Shown here piece after piece: positions 5,961 through 7,863 of a stretch of DNA of 7,863 bases. The DNA comes from Syntrophaceae bacterium UBA4059 (GTDB taxonomy: Bacteria; Desulfobacterota; Syntrophia; Syntrophales; Smithellaceae). Made by a program: the position numbers and the translations under genes. The notes under the pieces are model-generated. The model was not told where the DNA came from. It ran no database searches and saw nothing but the letters and a program-made list of their open reading frames with translations. Within the stretch, counting starts at the first letter, position 1; every line of letters begins with the position of its first letter. Location of the stretch: the NCBI GenBank assembly GCA_002382045.1, contig DFZJ01000197.1:6298-14160 (forward strand), given 5' to 3'.

Positions 5961-6218
5961 ATGGCTGAAAAGAGCAACAAGCGAACGATTAAAGGTGTTG
6001 TCGTCAGTGATAAGATGGACAAAACGATTGTGGTAAAAGCCGAAAGATTGGTCAAACACTCTGTATTTCATAAGTATGTCCGCAGACATGTTAAATACAA
6101 AGCCCATGATGAGCAGAATCAATGCAAGATGGGAGATACCGTATTAATTATTGAAGCGCGGCCGATGAGTAAAGACAAACGCTGGCGAATGCTGGAAATT
6201 CTGGAAAAAGCGAAATAG
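5961..6218 (+). CDS. rpsQ: 30S ribosomal protein S17
   Basis: S17 is a primary 16S rRNA-binding protein with an OB fold, needed early in 30S assembly. The 85-residue product (84 in E. coli) shows KRTIKGVVVSDKMDKTIVV at residues 7-25, then HKYVRRHVKYKAHDE and the final GDTVLIIEARPMSKDKRWRMLEI. The ATG at 5961 has AAAGGAGG (5941-5948, in the end of rpmC) 12 nt upstream and a closer AGG at 5953-5955. In E. coli this is the last gene of the S10 operon; here rplN follows after a 50-nt spacer with overlapping hairpins but no clear terminator. Confidence 0.98.
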   Translation: MAEKSNKRTIKGVVVSDKMDKTIVVKAERLVKHSVFHKYVRRHVKYKAHDEQNQCKMGDTVLIIEARPMSKDKRWRMLEILEKAK

Positions 6219-6220
6219 AA

Positions 6221-6260
6221 ACTTGGCCCCGACCAAGTCGGGTAGCTTGTTATAGTGGGG
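6221..6260 (+). promoter_or_regulatory. Overlapping, mutually exclusive hairpins before rplN
   Basis: Hairpin A pairs ACTTGG (6221-6226) with CCAAGT (6233-6238), leaving the loop CCCCGA. Hairpin B pairs CCCGAC (6228-6233) with GTCGGG (6237-6242) around CAA. They share bases and cannot coexist. In A, the loop C's (6227-6230) are free to pair with GGGG (6257-6260), which is the rplN Shine-Dalgarno; in B three of those C's are taken and the site is free. The arrangement resembles a translational switch. The lack of a T-tract argues against a terminator. With hairpin A the connecting loop would be 0-1 nt, so the pseudoknot is sterically tight. Hand-folded only. Confidence 0.35.
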
Positions 6261-6268
6261 ATTATTTT

Positions 6269-6637
6269 ATGATTCAGATGCAGACCATTCTAAATGTTGC
6301 CGACAATTCCGGCGCCAAGAGAGTCGCTTGTATTAAGGTGCTTGGCGGATCAAAGCGGCGTTACGCCAGCCTGGGGGATGTGATTGTCGTTGCGGTAAAA
6401 GAGGCGATTCCGAATTCCAAAGTTAAAAAAGGTGATGTGATGAAAGCGGTCATCGTCCGCACCGTGAAAGAAGTGAGACGGCCGGATGGTTCTTATCTTA
6501 AATTTGATGACAACTCCGCTGTTCTCATTAGCAATCAGATGGAACCGATTGGGACAAGAATTTTTGGACCCGTCGCACGCGAACTGAGAGCAAAGCAGTT
6601 TATGAAGATTATATCTCTGGCTCCAGAGGTTTTATAA
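6269..6637 (+). CDS. rplN: 50S ribosomal protein L14
   Basis: L14 lies on the large-subunit interface, where it contacts the 16S rRNA in an intersubunit bridge. The 122-residue product (123 in E. coli) is typical: MIQMQTILNVADNSGAKRV at the start, KVLGGSKRRYASLGDVIVVAVKEAIP, KKGDVMKAVIVRT, RRPDGSYLKFDDNSAVLI and the end GTRIFGPVARELR...FMKIISLAPEVL. The ATG is preceded by GGGG (6257-6260) at 8 nt. In E. coli this is the first gene of the spc operon, with its own promoter; here only a weak extended -10-like TGTTATAGT (6248-6256) is seen, and it is placed so that a transcript would lack the Shine-Dalgarno. Confidence 0.99.
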   Translation: MIQMQTILNVADNSGAKRVACIKVLGGSKRRYASLGDVIVVAVKEAIPNSKVKKGDVMKAVIVRTVKEVRRPDGSYLKFDDNSAVLISNQMEPIGTRIFGPVARELRAKQFMKIISLAPEVL

Positions 6638-6649
6638 GCCTGTTTTGAA

Positions 6650-6655
6650 GAGGGG
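6650..6655 (+). promoter_or_regulatory. Shine-Dalgarno that fixes the rplX start
   Basis: GAGGGG at 6650-6655 lies just before ATG at 6660. It supports that ATG over the upstream in-frame TTG at 6645, from which this motif would be inside the coding sequence and which has no ribosome-binding site of its own. Confidence 0.75.
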
Positions 6656-6659
6656 AAAA

Positions 6660-6983
6660 ATGAGTTTAGGCAGATTGAAAAAAGGAGATATGGTTAAAGT
6701 TCTTGCCGGCAAAGACAAGGGAAAGACCGGTAAGATTCTGAAAGCTATACCCGAGAAAAACAAAGTGGTCGTCGAAAAGATCAATGTGATCAAGAAGCAC
6801 AAGAAACCTGATCAAAAAAGCAAGGGCGGTGTCGTGGAAAAAGAGGCGGCGATGGATGTTTCCAAGGTCAGCATCATTTGCGGCAAATGCAAAGAAGCGG
6901 CCAGGATCAGAAATCGTATTCTTGAGGACGGCAAGAAGATTCGTATCTGCAGCAAGTGCAATGACGTTATCGATGTGGGTTAA
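6660..6983 (+). CDS. rplX: 50S ribosomal protein L24, zinc-ribbon type
   Basis: L24 is one of the two assembly-initiating proteins of the large subunit, binding the 5' end of 23S rRNA. With the start at ATG 6660 the product has 107 residues (104 in E. coli). A KOW motif fills about residues 6-30 (KKGDMVKVLAGKDKGKTGKI), followed by KVVVEKINVIKKHKKP. The C-terminal part carries CGKC (Cys74, Cys77) and CSKC (Cys97, Cys100), a four-cysteine pattern able to hold zinc; E. coli L24 lacks these cysteines. The conserved LEDGKKIRIC leads into the second pair. A TTG at 6645 would add five residues (MKRGK) but is not favoured. rplE follows after 6 nt. Confidence 0.97.
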   Translation: MSLGRLKKGDMVKVLAGKDKGKTGKILKAIPEKNKVVVEKINVIKKHKKPDQKSKGGVVEKEAAMDVSKVSIICGKCKEAARIRNRILEDGKKIRICSKCNDVIDVG

Positions 6984-6989
6984 GAAAAA

Positions 6990-7529
6990 ATGGCAAGATT
7001 AAAGGAATTTTATTTAAAAACAGTAGTGCCGGCTCTGGTCAAGGAATTTGACTACAAAAATCCCATGCAAGTACCCAAGATGGAGAAGATTGTCGTCAAC
7101 ATGGGTTTGGGCGAAGCCATTTCCAATGTGAAAATTATTGATGGCGCCGTGCAGGAAATGGCGATGATTACGGGTCAAAAGCCGGTGATCACGAAAGCGA
7201 AAAAATCCATCGCCACATTCAAGCTCCGCCAGGGAATGCCGATTGGTTGCGCGGTGACTTTAAGAAAAGAAACGATGTATGAATTTTTTGATCGCCTGGT
7301 AAACGTGGCGTTGCCGAAAGTTCGGGATTTTCGGGGAATATCGCCAAGCGCATTTGACGGCAGGGGAAATTATTCCATCGGCCTTCATGAACAAATTATT
7401 TTCCCGGAAATTGAATATGATAAAATAGAAAAAATTAAGGGAATGAATATTACCATCGTGACTTCGGCCAAGACGGATGATGAAGCCCGTGTCCTGCTGA
7501 AGCTGATGGGTGTGCCCTTCAAGAATTAA
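6990..7529 (+). CDS. rplE: 50S ribosomal protein L5
   Basis: L5 binds 5S rRNA and contacts P-site tRNA and S13 across the subunit interface. The 179-residue product equals the E. coli length. It shows MARLKEFY at the start, NPMQVPKMEKIVVNMGLGEA (residues 24-43), MITGQKPVITKAKKSIATFKLRQGMPIGCAVTLR in the middle, LPKVRDFRGISPSAFDGRGNYSIGLHEQIIFPEIEYD and the end MNITIVTSAKTDDEARVLLKLMGVPF. The Shine-Dalgarno is poor (purine tract AAGAAAAA next to the ATG), and the gap to rplX is 6 nt, so coupling to rplX is likely. In E. coli the start of this gene carries the S8 operator; I could not recognise that structure here. Confidence 0.99.
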   Translation: MARLKEFYLKTVVPALVKEFDYKNPMQVPKMEKIVVNMGLGEAISNVKIIDGAVQEMAMITGQKPVITKAKKSIATFKLRQGMPIGCAVTLRKETMYEFFDRLVNVALPKVRDFRGISPSAFDGRGNYSIGLHEQIIFPEIEYDKIEKIKGMNITIVTSAKTDDEARVLLKLMGVPFKN

Positions 7530-7555
7530 ATGAGGAAGCTCCGGAGGAATTTCGC

Positions 7556-7741
7556 GTGGCAAAAAAGTCGTTAATAGCAAAAGCAGGCAGGAAACCGAAA
7601 TTTTCGGTCAGGGAATATAACCGCTGTCAGATATGCGGCAGGCCCCGAGCATATTATAGAAAATTTGAAATGTGTCGAATCTGTTTGAGGAAACTTTCCT
7701 TACAGGGTGAGCTTCCCGGTGTTATAAAATCTAGTTGGTAA
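7556..7741 (+). CDS. rpsN: 30S ribosomal protein S14, type Z (zinc-binding)
   Basis: S14 is a late-assembling head protein of the small subunit. This is the short zinc form: 61 residues against about 100 for the E. coli cysteine-free form. The cysteines are Cys24, Cys27, Cys40 and Cys43 (CxxC-x12-CxxC, as CQIC...CRIC), expected to bind one zinc. The start MAKKSLIAKAGRKPKF and the end GELPGVIKSSW are canonical. The start is GTG with a strong GGAGG (7543-7547) 8 nt upstream. In organisms with both forms the cysteine-free paralog is induced by zinc starvation; whether one exists here is not visible. rpsH follows after 22 nt. Confidence 0.98.
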   Translation: MAKKSLIAKAGRKPKFSVREYNRCQICGRPRAYYRKFEMCRICLRKLSLQGELPGVIKSSW

Positions 7742-7763
7742 TTTAAGTTTAAGGAGAAAAAGC

Positions 7764-7863
7764 ATGGGGATGACGGATCCTATTGCCGATATGCTGACAA
7801 GAATTCGAAACGGGAATAACGCTCGTTTTAAAAATGTCAATGTTTACATGTCGCAGATGAATA
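7764..7863 (+). CDS. rpsH: 30S ribosomal protein S8, 3'-truncated by window edge
   Basis: S8 is a primary 16S rRNA-binding protein of the 30S platform and, in E. coli, the translational repressor of the spc operon. Only 33 full codons are present. MTDPIADMLTRIRN at residues 3-16 is the family hallmark; the following GNNARFKNVNVYMSQ fits the next helix and strand but is less conserved. The start at ATG 7764 is chosen because AAGGAG (7751-7756) is 7 nt upstream; ATG 7770, giving MTDPIAD directly, is the alternative with a 13-nt gap. Confidence 0.95.
   Translation, partial: MGMTDPIADMLTRIRNGNNARFKNVNVYMSQMN

Noticed and set aside
6228..6250. Factor-independent terminator after rpsQ
   Set aside because: The GC-rich stem CCCGAC/GTCGGG is followed by TAGCTTGTTATAG, not a T-tract, and rplN is only 27 nt further on.
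6223..6256. spc-type promoter before rplN (TTGGCC ... TGTTATAGT)
   Set aside because: The extended -10 resembles TGnTATAAT, but the -35 is 22 nt away, too far, and the start point near 6263 would exclude the rplN Shine-Dalgarno. Kept only as a remark.
6645..6983. rplX starting at TTG 6645 (five extra residues)
   Set aside because: No Shine-Dalgarno precedes the TTG, while GAGGGG sits just before ATG 6660, which gives the usual L24 N terminus.
6975..7010. S8 autoregulatory site at the start of rplE as in E. coli
   Set aside because: The rplX-rplE gap is 6 nt and I could not draw the helix-21-like structure by eye; a covariance search would be needed to claim it.
7530..7574. 14-codon ORF starting right after the rplE stop and overlapping rpsN
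   Set aside because: It lacks its own Shine-Dalgarno and spans the rpsN ribosome-binding site; most simply a chance frame.

Overview
The window is a continuous, all plus-strand stretch of a bacterial str–S10–spc ribosomal protein operon. It begins inside tuf (EF-Tu, 5' end outside) and runs through rpsJ, rplC, rplD, rplW, rplB, rpsS, rplV, rpsC, rplP, rpmC, rpsQ, rplN, rplX, rplE and rpsN into the first 33 codons of rpsH (3' end outside). That is 17 genes, 15 of them complete. No gene is broken, shifted, inserted or out of the canonical order. I see no mobile element, CRISPR array, tRNA or rRNA, and no gene of unknown function. I found no undescribed system, and the coding content is ordinary.

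Organism: a bacterium of moderate GC. The protein character (L2 with DHPMGGGEG, L3 with GHMG instead of E. coli GQMG, four-cysteine S14, L24 with a C-terminal CxxC pair, and tuf running straight into rpsJ) fits a former deltaproteobacterium (Desulfobacterota, perhaps Syntrophales-like). This is an impression from remembered family sequences, not a search result. Codon use and composition look even across the window, with no sign of transfer.

Layout: 1-1133 is the str end (tuf); 1159-6218 is the S10 block (rpsJ to rpsQ); 6269-7863 is the start of the spc block (rplN to rpsH). In E. coli these are separate transcription units. Here the spacers are short, two gene pairs overlap (rplD/rplW by 1 nt, rplP/rpmC by 11 nt), and no convincing terminator separates the blocks, so one long transcript is likely. 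The products are EF-Tu, which brings aminoacyl-tRNA to the ribosome, and structural proteins of both subunits, made together for ribosome assembly.

What the genes do not explain lies in the spacers. Only four exceed 30 nt (rpsJ-rplC 87, rpsS-rplV 40, rpsC-rplP 64, rpsQ-rplN 50), and each can fold into a small hairpin. The best are an 11-bp stem with a GCGA tetraloop before rplC and a pair of mutually exclusive hairpins before rplN, one of which leaves a CCCC loop able to pair with the rplN Shine-Dalgarno GGGG. rplC is also odd: it starts with three ATGs in a row, has no clear Shine-Dalgarno, and is preceded by a promoter-like element whose expected start point falls at the ATG. All of these are hand-read structures and remain hypotheses.
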